From Scatophagus argus (Eukaryota > Chordata > Actinopteri > Scatophagidae): a stretch of DNA of 64,000 nt. A model generated the notes under the pieces. The model was not told the DNA's origin and did not search any database. It saw nothing but the letters and a program-made list of their open reading frames with translations. This document shows, in pieces, positions 18,501-28,722 of the stretch. Numbering within the stretch: the stretch's first letter is position 1; every line of letters begins with the position of its first letter. Both the position numbers and the translations under genes were made by a program. The stretch covers positions 17,097,872-17,161,871 of the forward strand of contig NC_058499.1 of assembly GCF_020382885.2 (NCBI RefSeq), in the 5' to 3' direction.

Positions 18501-20942
18501 TAGGCCATATACCTCAATATAGTTTAATACTCAAAAAATACATCTTGTTTGCTGGCAATCAGCATTCAACAACGTGAAAGAACAGAATGTACTGTTCCAT
18601 TTGGCAAGCAAAGTGAATCACTGTGTTATGATCTGCTGTCTGCGAGATCACAATATAATGAAAACTGATTGCAAAAGTGCTGACACGCGCCTCCATCTAC
18701 TGTTAAAGAATAAAATGGCTAATGATTGATTGTATTTGCATGGTCACAAACAAGCAATAGTTTTTTTCATCTGAATGAATAACAGGATGGAATAACTCCC
18801 TTTTTTCAAAATGGCCTCATATGCAAACTTCAAGCTACCAAACAAGAGATAGAGTGCTTCTTTAGTTGTGATAAACTACAAATCAGTGTACCTTTTCAAT
18901 CTAGCAAATGATGCACAATCGCTTAATCGCTTCTGAGTAAAAAGTGCACTTATCTCATCTGACACTGAACTTGCTTCGTAGCTACAGTCCAGGAAGAAAT
19001 AAGCAGCTGTCGGGTGCGTCTGTATCAACCATGAACCAACAAAATCGCTGCACTGATGCATTGAATAACACCCAGCGAGGATAAACATCTATCCCACCAT
19101 TTTGGATCAGGCGCTTGCCAAGTGCCAGAAACACGATACTCATAAACATACAGTATAAAAGACCTGTAAACTCTTATGTATGCGGTTTGGCAGAGGGGAA
19201 CTGTAACATAAGTATGGTCTTGGCAGAAACAGCAGCCATGTGAGTCATATGATTATGTTATTTCTATGTAGCATCACACAACACTGTTTCCTTCCTTACA
19301 GCTGCATTACCTCCAAGGATAACTTGAGGTCAGTTGCAGACAGCAATATAAAGCACAACACAGTGCAAAATAAGCACACAGAGGAAACCTAGACCTGGTA
19401 ACATAAGATTATTGATGCATTACATAAATGTTAAAGCTTTTAAAGTAATAGTAACATTGATCTTTGGGGGACAAGGGACAAATAATCTGAGATCTCAGCA
19501 ACTGTGTCAATAAAGCCAGGGTCCACAAGAGTTAAGGACAGTATGTGCCGGTGTGAGACTGTATGTGCTCTGAGAGGCTGATTCTGCATCACCTGCGGGG
19601 GGTAATTGTAGCATAGGGTGTGGCAGTGTTATAAGAGTTATATCTAAATATTTAAATAAAGCTGTGATTTAGTTAAGATATAATAATAGAGCAATAGCAT
19701 AATCTAATACCTTTTTCAGGAATGGAGTGTGCACCGGCATACTCTAAACCCACTGATATTTTCCTGTTATTAACTGTTTTATATCAGAATCAAAATAGCA
19801 GATGATACAATACTGATCACTGAATTAAAAAAAATATATGATAAATTAAAAGCAGATTGATGTTTTACTTGCTTGCCTGATTTTTTTTGTAAAATGAAAT
19901 TTGCAGGTGGACAAACATATGTTCTACTATGTACTATCCAGCTGTTTTTTATTTTTTTATCTTAGCACATGCCTCAACAGTCCCTTTCACAACAACGTTG
20001 TTACTGAGGCAACCAGTTTGTAAGGCAAGCATTCCTCCACTTAGGCTCATCTCACAGCAGTAACACAGGCTGCACATCAGGGTTTACTACAGGCAGAATT
20101 ACACCACACTAGTCTACTCAAATGGAGTAAAATGTCATAGCAGCTCTGTCAAAGCAAGAGGATCCTGTAGTGGGCTCAATTATTCACGTAGCTGTCACCT
20201 TTTTTGTCAAAATGACCAACTTCCTGCAGAGGCACTTTTGCACAGTTAAGCACAGTTATGGAGCTAAACAACAACAGTATGTAAAGTGCAGCTATAACAA
20301 AGCAGATGAAACTCACACTGCTGCTCGGCGCATGCGTTACCAGAGGGTACAGGAAAAAGAAAAAAAGACCAAAAAAAAGGTCGTCACATGACAGGTTTTT
20401 TTTTTTCTATGACAGCGGCTGCCTTTAGAAATTTGTGGAAAAGTCCTCCTGTACGTGGATTATCGAGGAGCAGCGCTAACAGCTGTGACTATACGCGATA
20501 ACTGGCAAGGAAACGACCATACTGGACTGCTCTGAGGCTCCAGCGCATACAGATGCTTATAATGAAATAACGAGGCAAAACACAGAGTGACAACAACGTG
20601 GGTGTCCGAGGGCACCTGGCTGAACTGTTTCATTTTAGGAAACAGACATTCTTTTTCACTGCTATTTAAATGATCACCGAAAGAGCATGCGCTGGCCTGC
20701 GAATGCAAAGTTTGACATGCTAAGCTATGAAAAATAACGCAATTATTACGATATTTCTAATTCAATGCGGTCGTTATTGAACATATGATGCTAGACATAT
20801 GACTAAAGGTGAATTATTTTGTGTTCGAAAGTGCTGTTATCATGTAGCTACACTAGCTATCAGTATAATTCCTATTTAATGTACAGCAAATTATCAACGC
20901 TGACAGGAAGCTGACACTCACCACTGTCACCGGAGAAACCAT
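12537..20942 (-). CDS. tmem86a: Transmembrane protein 86A (lysoplasmalogenase-like, YhhN family)
   Basis: Three minus-strand exons: 20942-20922 (MVSPVTV), 13710-13446 and 12964-12537 (TGA at 12539-12537). They splice in frame to 237 aa; human TMEM86A is 240 aa. The seven-residue first exon matches the human N-terminus exactly and its donor is GTGAGT, which fixes the start. The family consists of multi-pass membrane proteins that hydrolyse the vinyl-ether bond of lysoplasmalogens. The product is hydrophobic throughout. It retains GDAFLIW with Asp82 and SDLTIA with Asp190, the two acidic residues considered catalytic in the family. Intron 1 is 7.2 kb and contains a Tc1 transposon; intron 2 is about 480 bp. 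The gene is head to head with spty2d1. No break or missing residue is seen. Confidence 0.97.
16267..17820 (+). mobile_element. Nearly full-length Tc1/mariner transposon
   Basis: Terminal inverted repeats start CAGTCATGGCCAAAAG at 16269 and end with the reverse complement at 17818. They match almost perfectly for more than 30 bp and are flanked by the TA dinucleotide duplicated by Tc1/mariner elements. The element is about 1550 bp, the usual size for fish Tc1, and contains one transposase reading frame on the plus strand. It lies in tmem86a intron 1, opposite to the host gene. The high similarity of the two ends suggests a fairly recent insertion. Confidence 0.95.
16636..17652 (+). pseudogene. 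Tc1-like transposase with in-frame stop
   Basis: The frame of about 338 codons covers a whole Tc1 transposase: an N-terminal helix-turn-helix DNA-binding part (about residues 1-110, with GRPRKSSKRQ as the hook-like basic linker) and a C-terminal DDE nuclease. Asp241 (QHDGAPCH) and Glu277 (PIENLW) are present with 35 residues between them. The first acidic position is Glu149 in FSEES, where the family normally has Asp. A TGA at 17395-17397 (codon 254) falls where relatives have Trp, so the protein would stop before the last catalytic residue. The frame otherwise stays open to QHCKY at 17652. I chose ATG 16636 because the frame upstream of it (an earlier ATG is at 16582) does not resemble transposase. 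Confidence 0.92.
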
Positions 20943-21039
20943 TTCTCCCTCGCTAGTGTCCGTGTCTTTAAAGAAGGTAGATATTGTCAAATGCGGTTTG
21001 GATCCTCCTGTGTATGCTGTTATGTATGAGTGATGCCGA

Positions 21040-21190
21040 TTGTTTTTGTCCTCGCTCTGGTGGGCGGTCGGACGTTCAGCAGAAGGTGAGAGTGTAGACG
21101 TACGTAGGCTGGGCTTTCTCTATTGACCAATAGGAGCTGAGGAGGGCGGGTCAAGACGTCAGGGACACCCGGATAGGAGGAGTCAGTCCG
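21040..21190 (-). promoter_or_regulatory. tmem86a promoter region
   Basis: About 100-250 bp upstream of the tmem86a start codon the sequence becomes CpG-richer. It contains a CCAAT box (21127-21131), a GC box GGGCGGG (21144-21150) and a CRE-like GACGTCA (21155-21161). The start site itself cannot be seen. The arrangement fits a housekeeping-type promoter. Confidence 0.5.
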
Positions 21191-22429
21191 TTGTTTACAT
21201 ATCCGAGCAGATGGCCTTTATTTACATTTCACGAAAATGGAGCTTGTTTGTTTCAAGCTTATTTTTTTAACGTACCCCGGCGATCGTTCAGTAATGGGAC
21301 AAATTAGGGTTTTTTTTGACAGACCAAAAGCCTGATAAACATCTCTATGAGCTCGAAATCTTGCTCTCAAATCGATTGAGTGCCATTGTATGTGTGCCTT
21401 CTGTCTGATTTTCCGTCTCTTGTCAGGCTCATATAAACAAAGAAATATTCTTTTGGAATACTAGTGAACTTAAGGAGATAAATTTAGACTGAACTGAATG
21501 ACATTTTGCAGTGTCGTACAAATCATTTGGTACAGCGTTACGTAAAATTTAGTTTTGAAATGTGCATTCTTCATTTCTTCTTTATTTTTATACTGTTGTT
21601 ACATTTTCAATGAATAAACGAAGAGGCTAGTTGAATGGACACATTGGTTGTTTTTGTATGATTAGTGGGTCCAGTTTTCTTTTTTCTCAATCGGTTGTAA
21701 AAAGGTATTCAAATATTGTATGACTACTTTATTAGCGTATTTCACTGTTCTCACTGAAGATTTATCTCAGTAAAAGATCTATAGTAAATACTTTCACCAT
21801 ATTGTTGTAATAGTTTGTGTAGCCTAGGGCTGTTTTTCGGAATAATATAAGAGGTATTTGGGCGAAATGTTGATTTGTTGAGTGAGGAGTGAGAAATCAC
21901 AAGATTCCCAAGCGAATAGCTTTGTTGCACTTCATACCACGTTTCCAGAGTATTCGATTCTAGATGCTGTTAGTGCAACACCCACAGTGGTAGCGACATC
22001 GTGTGGTCTTCAAGTGAATAAATATGAAGTCGCTTTAAACCCATTATATACTGTACATTTAACATATGATACATTTATTTATTTATTTAAATATTATAAA
22101 TATTATTAGGCTATGTTCATTGGAAACAAATATTTTCAAGTGTCTTTTTGTTTGTTTGTCAAGTATATCGTCATATTTTTAAATGCTAAACATTTTTATC
22201 TGAAGAGAGGAGGTACATTTTCACTGAGGTTAAAACAAACCACGGTTCGCCGAACCGTTCCGACCTTCTTATCAAGTCAGACTTATCAATATATGGATAT
22301 ATATTTTGGTCTTCCCATCATTATTAAACAACGACAACGACAGAAATACAGATTTCTTACAGTAAAATAAACGATATTTTCGTGGACCGAAGTCATTATA
22401 TAGCATATTTCAACAAATCGGCCTTGCCT
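21191..22429. other. Spacer between tmem86a and spty2d1 promoters
   Basis: AT-rich sequence between two divergent genes. I see no exon, RNA gene or recognisable transposon. Confidence 0.5.
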
Positions 22430-22936
22430 CCCTATTGTCACAAAGACGGAAGTACGCACAAGTGAGTCATCTCACTTCCTTAGCCTACTCTCCGGACTCT
22501 CAATTTGTCGGTCTCTTGGTCTGTACCAACATACGGCGTTTGTTATGGCTGAGTTTTTAGTATTTTTCTTTAAATAGGCTTTAATCTAAAGAATATTTTA
22601 ATGGGTTTGGCCTTTGTTTGGTGTGTCATATCATTACAGAGGGGCAAGTTCCTATTTCGGGTTTCTTGGTTGGCTAACGGGAGTTAACATTAGGTTGGCT
22701 AACTTCGCCAGCTAACGTTCACGTAAGCTGATGAAGTAAACTAGCTGTAACTGTGTAATATAGAGTTTTTCTTCCTATGGACTGTGTTTGATCAATTGTT
22801 TTCCTGACAGCTGTCTCAGTGACATTTGTAACGCTAAACTTCGTGCCACCTCATCCGATTTGAGAGCTAAACGCTAGCAGTACTCAGTAGTCAGTGCCCC
22901 TGGATTCGATTCAAATAGCCACCTTGTTACATCAAA
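22430..22936 (+). promoter_or_regulatory. spty2d1 promoter and 5' UTR
   Basis: An ETS-type motif ACGGAAGTA at 22446-22454, with no TATA box nearby, fits the start region of a broadly expressed gene about 450-500 bp upstream of the spty2d1 ATG. The 5' UTR probably runs from here into the first coding exon; the exact start was not determined. Confidence 0.4.
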
Positions 22937-25900
22937 ATGATGGACTTTGATAATATATTGAACATCGCCTCGCAAAACCAGGGCCTCGGCAGTGTACAGG
23001 TAAGATAAAGTCTGTCACTTGCACTTGTTTAAGCAGGCAAAACACTAAAATGAGAATTTGTGGATAACCTTGCGAGCACACTAATGCCAGATCATCTGTC
23101 ACTGAGGATCTGATAAAGTAGCTAGTCGTTAAGTTCCACCCACGTGACCCTGAGAGTACAAAAATTTGTGAGCATGTCACCTTCTTTAGATTATCAATCA
23201 ATTGTGATCATTAGATTAACCTGCCTGATGAGAAATATTTTTATCTCCTTATAAGTAAGACATTTAAGCACTGTAAATGATAGAGACGTGTTTGATTGCT
23301 CCATATTCGGTAAATTGTAAACGTTAAATCATTGTTTTTCCCTCCTCTAGCAAAAGAGGTACAGTTTACAAGTTGGACCATCCAAAAAGGACCCAAGGTC
23401 GAAAGGTGTAAATCCTGCTGCTGTGCAGGCGCTTCTGAAAAAACAATTTCATGAGACCAAAAAGAAAGGTAACAATAAAAAATAAAGCTGTGCTACACAT
23501 CTGCACAGAAAACAATTTTCATTCATTATTTCAATATTGATCCTTTTATTTTTCAGAAAGTGAATTTAAGAAACAGAAGGAGGAACTACTTGCCAAGAGA
23601 GTCGAGTTGAAGTCAGACCGTAAAGCGCGGGCCATGGCTTCCAGAACTAAGGACAATTTCAGAGGTTACAATGGCATCCCAGTGGTAGAGGTTCCTAAGA
23701 AGAGGAGATCAAAACTAGAAATGCAGGAAGAAAGATCAATGAATGAGGAAGGATTTAGGAATAACTCAATTGACCCAGAGGAAGATGAGGATAATTATGA
23801 GTATGAACAGACAGATTCAGAACCAGATGAGCAGCCAGAGCTGCTGAGACCAGGGAAAACCAATAATAGTACTACTTGTAGTAGTGGCAAGGCCTCCTCT
23901 AAAAAACTCAGTGGGGCACCCAAGCCTGCTCCACCGCCCATGAACTTTGCAGACTTACTGAAATTGGCAGAGAAGAAACAGTTTGAACCAGTTCAGCTTA
24001 AAGTTAAGACCTTGAGAAAGGAAGAAAGGCTCCGCACAGCTGACGAGATAAGGGAACTGGAGCTGGAGCGCAAGGCTAAGAGGCAGGGCAAAGACAGAGA
24101 CCCAAATACAGAGAAGGAAAGAGATAGCAAGTCCCATTCTAGCTCTAGTTCAATAAAGAAAGGGACTCTAGAGAGGGAGCAGAAGAACTGCAGACCACAA
24201 AAGAACTTAGAAAAGCCAAGTGTACCCAGTGGACCAGGAAAGAAGTCACACCAAATATTGAATAAAAGTGATAAAAGTCACTCTTCTTTCAAGCCCACTG
24301 ATGGGGACAGAGAAAGACCCAAGACATCTCACAGTGATAGAGACAGATCCAAGACAAGCTTTTCGAGTTCATCTGGCGCCATAAACAGGAAAGTTCCTTT
24401 GAAAGCCACATCATCTCAGGTTTCAGCCAAACAAGGGGGGGGCATGCCCTCTTCTAGCCACAAATCCAACACCTCAAGTGACCTTAGCTCAAAAAAAGAT
24501 AACTTATCATTACTTCAAGGAAGAGCTTCAGGTATTCCTGGGACCAGGCCTCCAGGTGCAGCTGCAACAGGCCAAAAATCTCAACATGGAAGCTCCCAGC
24601 AGACCAGGTCCAGTCAGGGTAGCTCTTTAAAGCAAGGACCTTTTGTCGGAGGCTCCAAGTTCGGAAAGGGAGAACCACCAAGGACTGGAATTAATTCTGG
24701 GGTAAAATCAAGTGGTAATTCAGTGATGAGACCTTCATCAGGTGGCCCTCCGAAGGCAATGGGCCAGCTTCAGGCAAAGCCTGGAAGTATGCTCCAGGCA
24801 AAATCAGGTGTTGCCCCACAGGCCAGGCCTGCTGGGAGGGGCATGCAGGGTCATCCTGGAGGTTGTGGATCTGGAACTCCAGGGTTGGCATCTGGACGCC
24901 CTGGTAGTGGAGGAGTGGTACCCGGACGATCGACTGGCAGCACTGGATCAGGCCCTGGAAGACCAAAGTGCACTGTGGTGTCAGAGACCATCTCATCCAA
25001 GAATGTCGGTGGACCCAGAATGGGTGTCCCTCCTCGGCCAGGCATGCCACAGAGACCTGGGCTAGCACCAAGAGGGGGAATGCCACCCAGACCTGGAATG
25101 CCTCTCAGACCTGGAATGCCTCCCAGACCTGGAATGCCTCCCAGACCTATGATGAACAGACCACCAGGTGAGAATCAAATAGAAGATACTGATATGATAT
25201 TACCAAAAAACTGGATTTGCCAGTTGTTGACCATGAATACATATTTGAGTAGTAGTAATCTTTGGTTATACAGCACATTTCAATACAGTATTGTAAAGTG
25301 CCAGGTATATCGATAAAGCCACTAACAAAGATAAAACAAGTTGTATTGTTGAAACAAAAATAACAATATTATACCAAAGAATGAGTTTATAAAAAATCAA
25401 ATTAAGGAAATAATGCAGAGCGGTAAGGATACAAGTGAAACAGACCAAAGCAATACTATAAGTGAATACATATGGCCTTCGCTGTATGAGCTGTATACTC
25501 GCTCACGAACACTCTCTGTGGTCAACTCACAGCAAAACAAATTATGAATGTTAATGTGAAGTTAAATAATTTGAACTCAATAACTGCATTAACACTGTGT
25601 GATATTAAAGGCATTTTTACCCAAAACAAGAACAATGTAAAGAAGCTGTAGAAATGTTCAGCATTAGCTGGTTCCACATGTATTTACAGCTCATACATTG
25701 CACTGTACGTCAAGTGTGATGTCATGGTATTGTATCATATACACATCAGCAGACAAATACTTCATGTTGGCTCATAAAGCTCATATCGCATGTGGTGGAA
25801 TGTAACTAACAACATTTACTGAAGTACTGTACCTCATCTGAGTATTTCCACTTAATGCAAATTTAAGCTTCTAATCCCCAGTATCCTAGAGGCAAATATT

Positions 25901-27686
25901 TTACTTTTCACTCTGATAATTTTGTCCGATAGCTATAGTTACTAGTTAATTTTCTGATTACAGTTTTTCATACCATTCCTGTCCAGTGGAATCCCTGTAA
26001 CTCCAAATTGAGTATTGATTGACAAAAGTTTTCCACTTCTTGAGATACATAAACTATTAAAAATAATGTTGTATTGGCTAGAAAATGCATTGTCACAAAG
26101 CTGAAAACGGGCTGTTTTTCTGAGCTCATGAAAGAGATGCGTGGCCCTCAGAGGACAGCAGCACCTCAAAAATTAGCTGTAGGTTAAACCACCCATTGGT
26201 ATGTTAAGTACTTAAATTTAGCTCAGCCTGAAACATCTTTCACAACAAAATACAACATGCAAAAACATCACATATAACTAAAACACTGACAGGGACCAGT
26301 GGTGTGTATACTGAGTACTTTTACTTCTGATACTACTTGCTGCTAAGACTGACATAAGTGGTGTTGGTACTTTGGTACAGTAAAGGATCTGAAAATGTTT
26401 TTCACTACTGCATACCCCATTCGCTAGACATTGTAATGAATGCCAATGCAATGCAATGATATAATGCAATGTAGCTGCTGACATTTTACAAACAGACTGA
26501 AACAACACAATCAGTAGTACAGGGCATAGGGTTTGTTTGCCACTCTGAAAATGTGTCAGCAACACTCAGCAGGATTTGTCGTTATTTCTGGGTGAGAGAG
26601 CTGCGACCTTTTTCACACAGATAAGCAAAACATAATTTCAGTGTCATTAACCTTTTACCAATAAATTGACTTTTGTAAACTCAATAACTAAAAATCGCTA
26701 ACCTGCTACTCTCTTACCCATTGTCCTCTACATACAGTGTGTTTACTGTGTATTCATGTGTAGCAAAAGGAGAAAAGCCAGTACCCTGCATATGGAAAAT
26801 GAATTTCTCTTTGTATTATACAGGTCCAATGTTACCACCCATCACCTCTGCATACAAAAGAAAATATGAGGATGAAGAAGATGAGTATGACTCAGAAATG
26901 GACGATTTTATTGACGATGGAGATGATGAGCAAGAAGAAGTTTCCAAGCACATTAAGGAAATCTTCGGCTATGATCGAAACAAGTAAGTTGCAAATTAAA
27001 TTAAATTAAGTCATTTCACTGTATTGTAAAGCAAATTCTATGCGGGGGAAAAAATCCTGACTTGCTTTTCACCTCCGCAGATACAGGGATGAGAGTGACT
27101 ATGCACTTAAATTCATGGAGAGCAGCTGGAAGGATATGCAGAAAGAGGAGGCCAGGAGGTAAGACGAAAATAAACATTGCAGTCCATTACTTTAAATCAG
27201 GGTTGCCCAAAGCAGGGCCACGTGTCCAAAGTTGGCCCACTTCAAGTTTCGGTTTGGCTTGACAGATGTTTCCAACAATGATAGTACTACTACTACTACT
27301 ACTACTACTGTGACCACTGCTGCTACTAACAACAACAGCAATAATAACAATGAAATGCAGTATATACTGTTTTATTTTTTGTGACTGTTTCTGTCACTGT
27401 GTAACTGAGCACAGTCACTCTGGGATCCTAATACTATTTTACATTGTAACAATACAGTGCTGTACAGTGGGTGTTTGCCTTTGGCTCATAGCGCATCACT
27501 AACTTTCAGTTTTGTCACTTCATAATCAAATTACATACTTCTTGTCTCGAGAGCTGTTTACTCCCCTTTTAATAGTATTATTTTTGCTTCTTTAGCCTGA
27601 AGATGGCAGTGCAGGAAGATCTGGAGGAGGAGAAAAGAGAGGAAGAGGAGCGGAAAATAGCTGTCAAGAGGAAAAGAAAGAACTGA
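22937..27686 (+). CDS. spty2d1: SPT2 chromatin protein domain containing 1 (histone chaperone)
   Basis: Six exons join in frame: 22937-22999, 23351-23468, 23557-25167, 26824-26983, 27081-27158 and 27596-27686 (TGA), giving 706 aa (human 685 aa). The N-terminus (MDFDNIL, then [13 protein letters not shown]) and [13 protein letters not shown] with GYNGIP are family signatures. The middle, almost all in the 1.6 kb exon 3, is Ser/Lys/Gly/Pro-rich and disordered and carries a GMPPRP tandem repeat. The C-terminal 110 residues form the SPT2 domain: an acidic [10 protein letters not shown] region, HIKEIFGYD and a basic KRKRKN end. SPT2 proteins bind histone H3-H4 and DNA in the nucleus and act in transcription-coupled chromatin handling and rDNA transcription. 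Two adjacent ATGs (22937, 22940) precede GAC; the human protein corresponds to the second. The gene is head to head with tmem86a and precedes uevld on the same strand. Confidence 0.97.
25020..25165 (+). repeat. Coding tandem repeat ([11 protein letters not shown] type) in spty2d1
   Basis: The end of exon 3 repeats the nucleotide unit AGACCTGGAATGCCTCCC about four times with small changes. It encodes Arg-Pro-Gly-Met-Pro-Pro units at about residues 549-597. The near-identical units suggest recent slippage or unequal exchange. Confidence 0.9.
25792..26412 (-). mobile_element. MITE-like teleost repeat in spty2d1 intron
   Basis: The left end reads GTGGTGGAATGTAAC and the right end is TTTTTCACTACTGC, forming short inverted ends of the (GCA)GTGGTGGAA type. 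Inside are the typical GAAGTACTGTACCTCA, GAGTATTTCCACTTAATGCA and TACTTTGGTACAGTAAAGGATCTGAA segments. I recognise this as a widespread non-autonomous fish repeat, here diverged and reverse-oriented. No coding capacity is seen. The family name is not assigned. Confidence 0.65.
27285..27309. repeat. (TAC)n microsatellite
   Basis: Eight or so trinucleotide units lie in the last intron of spty2d1. Just upstream (about 27195-27260) is a short fragment resembling a common GGGTTGCCCAAAG-type fish repeat. Confidence 0.9.
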
Positions 27687-27707
27687 AGTCCATTTGCTGC
27701 TGAGATG

Positions 27708-27713
27708 AATAAA
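27708..27713 (+). terminator. Candidate spty2d1 poly(A) signal
   Basis: AATAAA lies only 21 nt after the stop codon. It would give a very short 3' UTR, so a later unrecognised signal may also be used. Confidence 0.4.
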
Positions 27714-28489
27714 AAACAAATGCTGTCAAGACTGAGCAGTGGGTCTGCCAACACCTGAAGCCCATCAGTTGTGTCCATTTTGGCCTCGGTTGCGCCCTCT
27801 CTGCTTTGCTCCCTATGTTTGGACAAAAACTGAGTAGAGTGACAAATGACATTGGCTCAAGAGAGTGAAGTGAAGAATTTTAGTCAAAGATACCCCTAAA
27901 AAGTGAAAGACAAAATATGCACAAATCACGTAGTCTGTTAGGATGTGATGAAAAGTTCTCACATTTTCCCTGTTATTTATTTCCCTCCCCCCGGAGTGGG
28001 TGTTTACACTGTCAGTGGTCCCAATTTCTCAAAGGAACTGAGTTGCAAAGAGAAGTATAAATATGGAAGAGTGTGATTTCTTTTTTTCTTTTTTCTTTTT
28101 TTTTTTTCCAACTAATTTTGACATACAGTCTCAAGTGTTATACTGTTTTTGGAGCAGAAGTTGCTGCATATTTTTTCAAGCAAACTTTGATTGTCAAGTC
28201 AATTGAATATGCAGAATACATTACTTCTTGATGTGTTGTGTGTTTTGTCTTTACAAGGATTTGAGGGAAATAATTGCATAAAAAGGCTTTTATTGAATTG
28301 AATTGAATTAATTTGAGTATGACAATCTTACTAATATATACAAAATTTGGGTTTTGCCACAAATGTCAGTGATTTTCTTGCTATTTTTAGCGTGGGAAAT
28401 TATTTATATTTGTTTTTTTTAAAAAAAGCTTGATCAATTTTGTTGAAAGAAACTTGATTGTTGGACACTGATTGTAATCACGGACTTGA
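27714..28489. other. spty2d1 3' flank and spacer
   Basis: Sequence between spty2d1 and the uevld promoter. It contains a T-rich tract at 28080-28108 and an ATTGA-type short repeat at about 28290-28312. I see no coding exon. Confidence 0.5.
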
Positions 28490-28722
28490 AACGTAAGCAA
28501 ATAGCTGCGCTAACGTAAGCGTTCGATTACTATAGTGCGTGCGCCTTTTCTTCCCTCTTGGCTTGCCGTACCTGACGTACGAAGTGGGATGGCTCCGCCG
28601 CCTCGCTAAGCTACTGCTGAAAGTTTGCGGAAGTTTATTTTTACAGCTTGAAGTTGAAGTCAGTCGTTAAAAGGGTCAAAAACAGACACGAGACGAAACC
28701 TTTTTTTGTCAAGAGTCAAGAG
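28490..28722 (+). promoter_or_regulatory. uevld promoter and 5' UTR
   Basis: CpG-bearing sequence containing TACCTGACGTACGAAG and an ETS-type GCGGAAGT (28627-28634), about 90 bp upstream of the uevld ATG. No TATA box is seen. The start site is inferred. Confidence 0.42.

Larger units (their letters stand above)
13711..20921 (-). other. tmem86a intron 1
   Basis: A long first intron. Apart from the Tc1 copy at 16267-17820 and a GT run at about 18225-18242, it shows no coding exon. A purine-rich plus strand at about 14400-14990 gives a long minus-strand frame of Ser/Pro-rich low complexity that I do not regard as a gene. Confidence 0.85.

Noticed and set aside
24691-25086. 131-residue minus-strand and 107-residue plus-strand frames in spty2d1 exon 3
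   Set aside because: They overlap the repetitive, G/C-skewed coding part of spty2d1 and are out-of-frame shadows.
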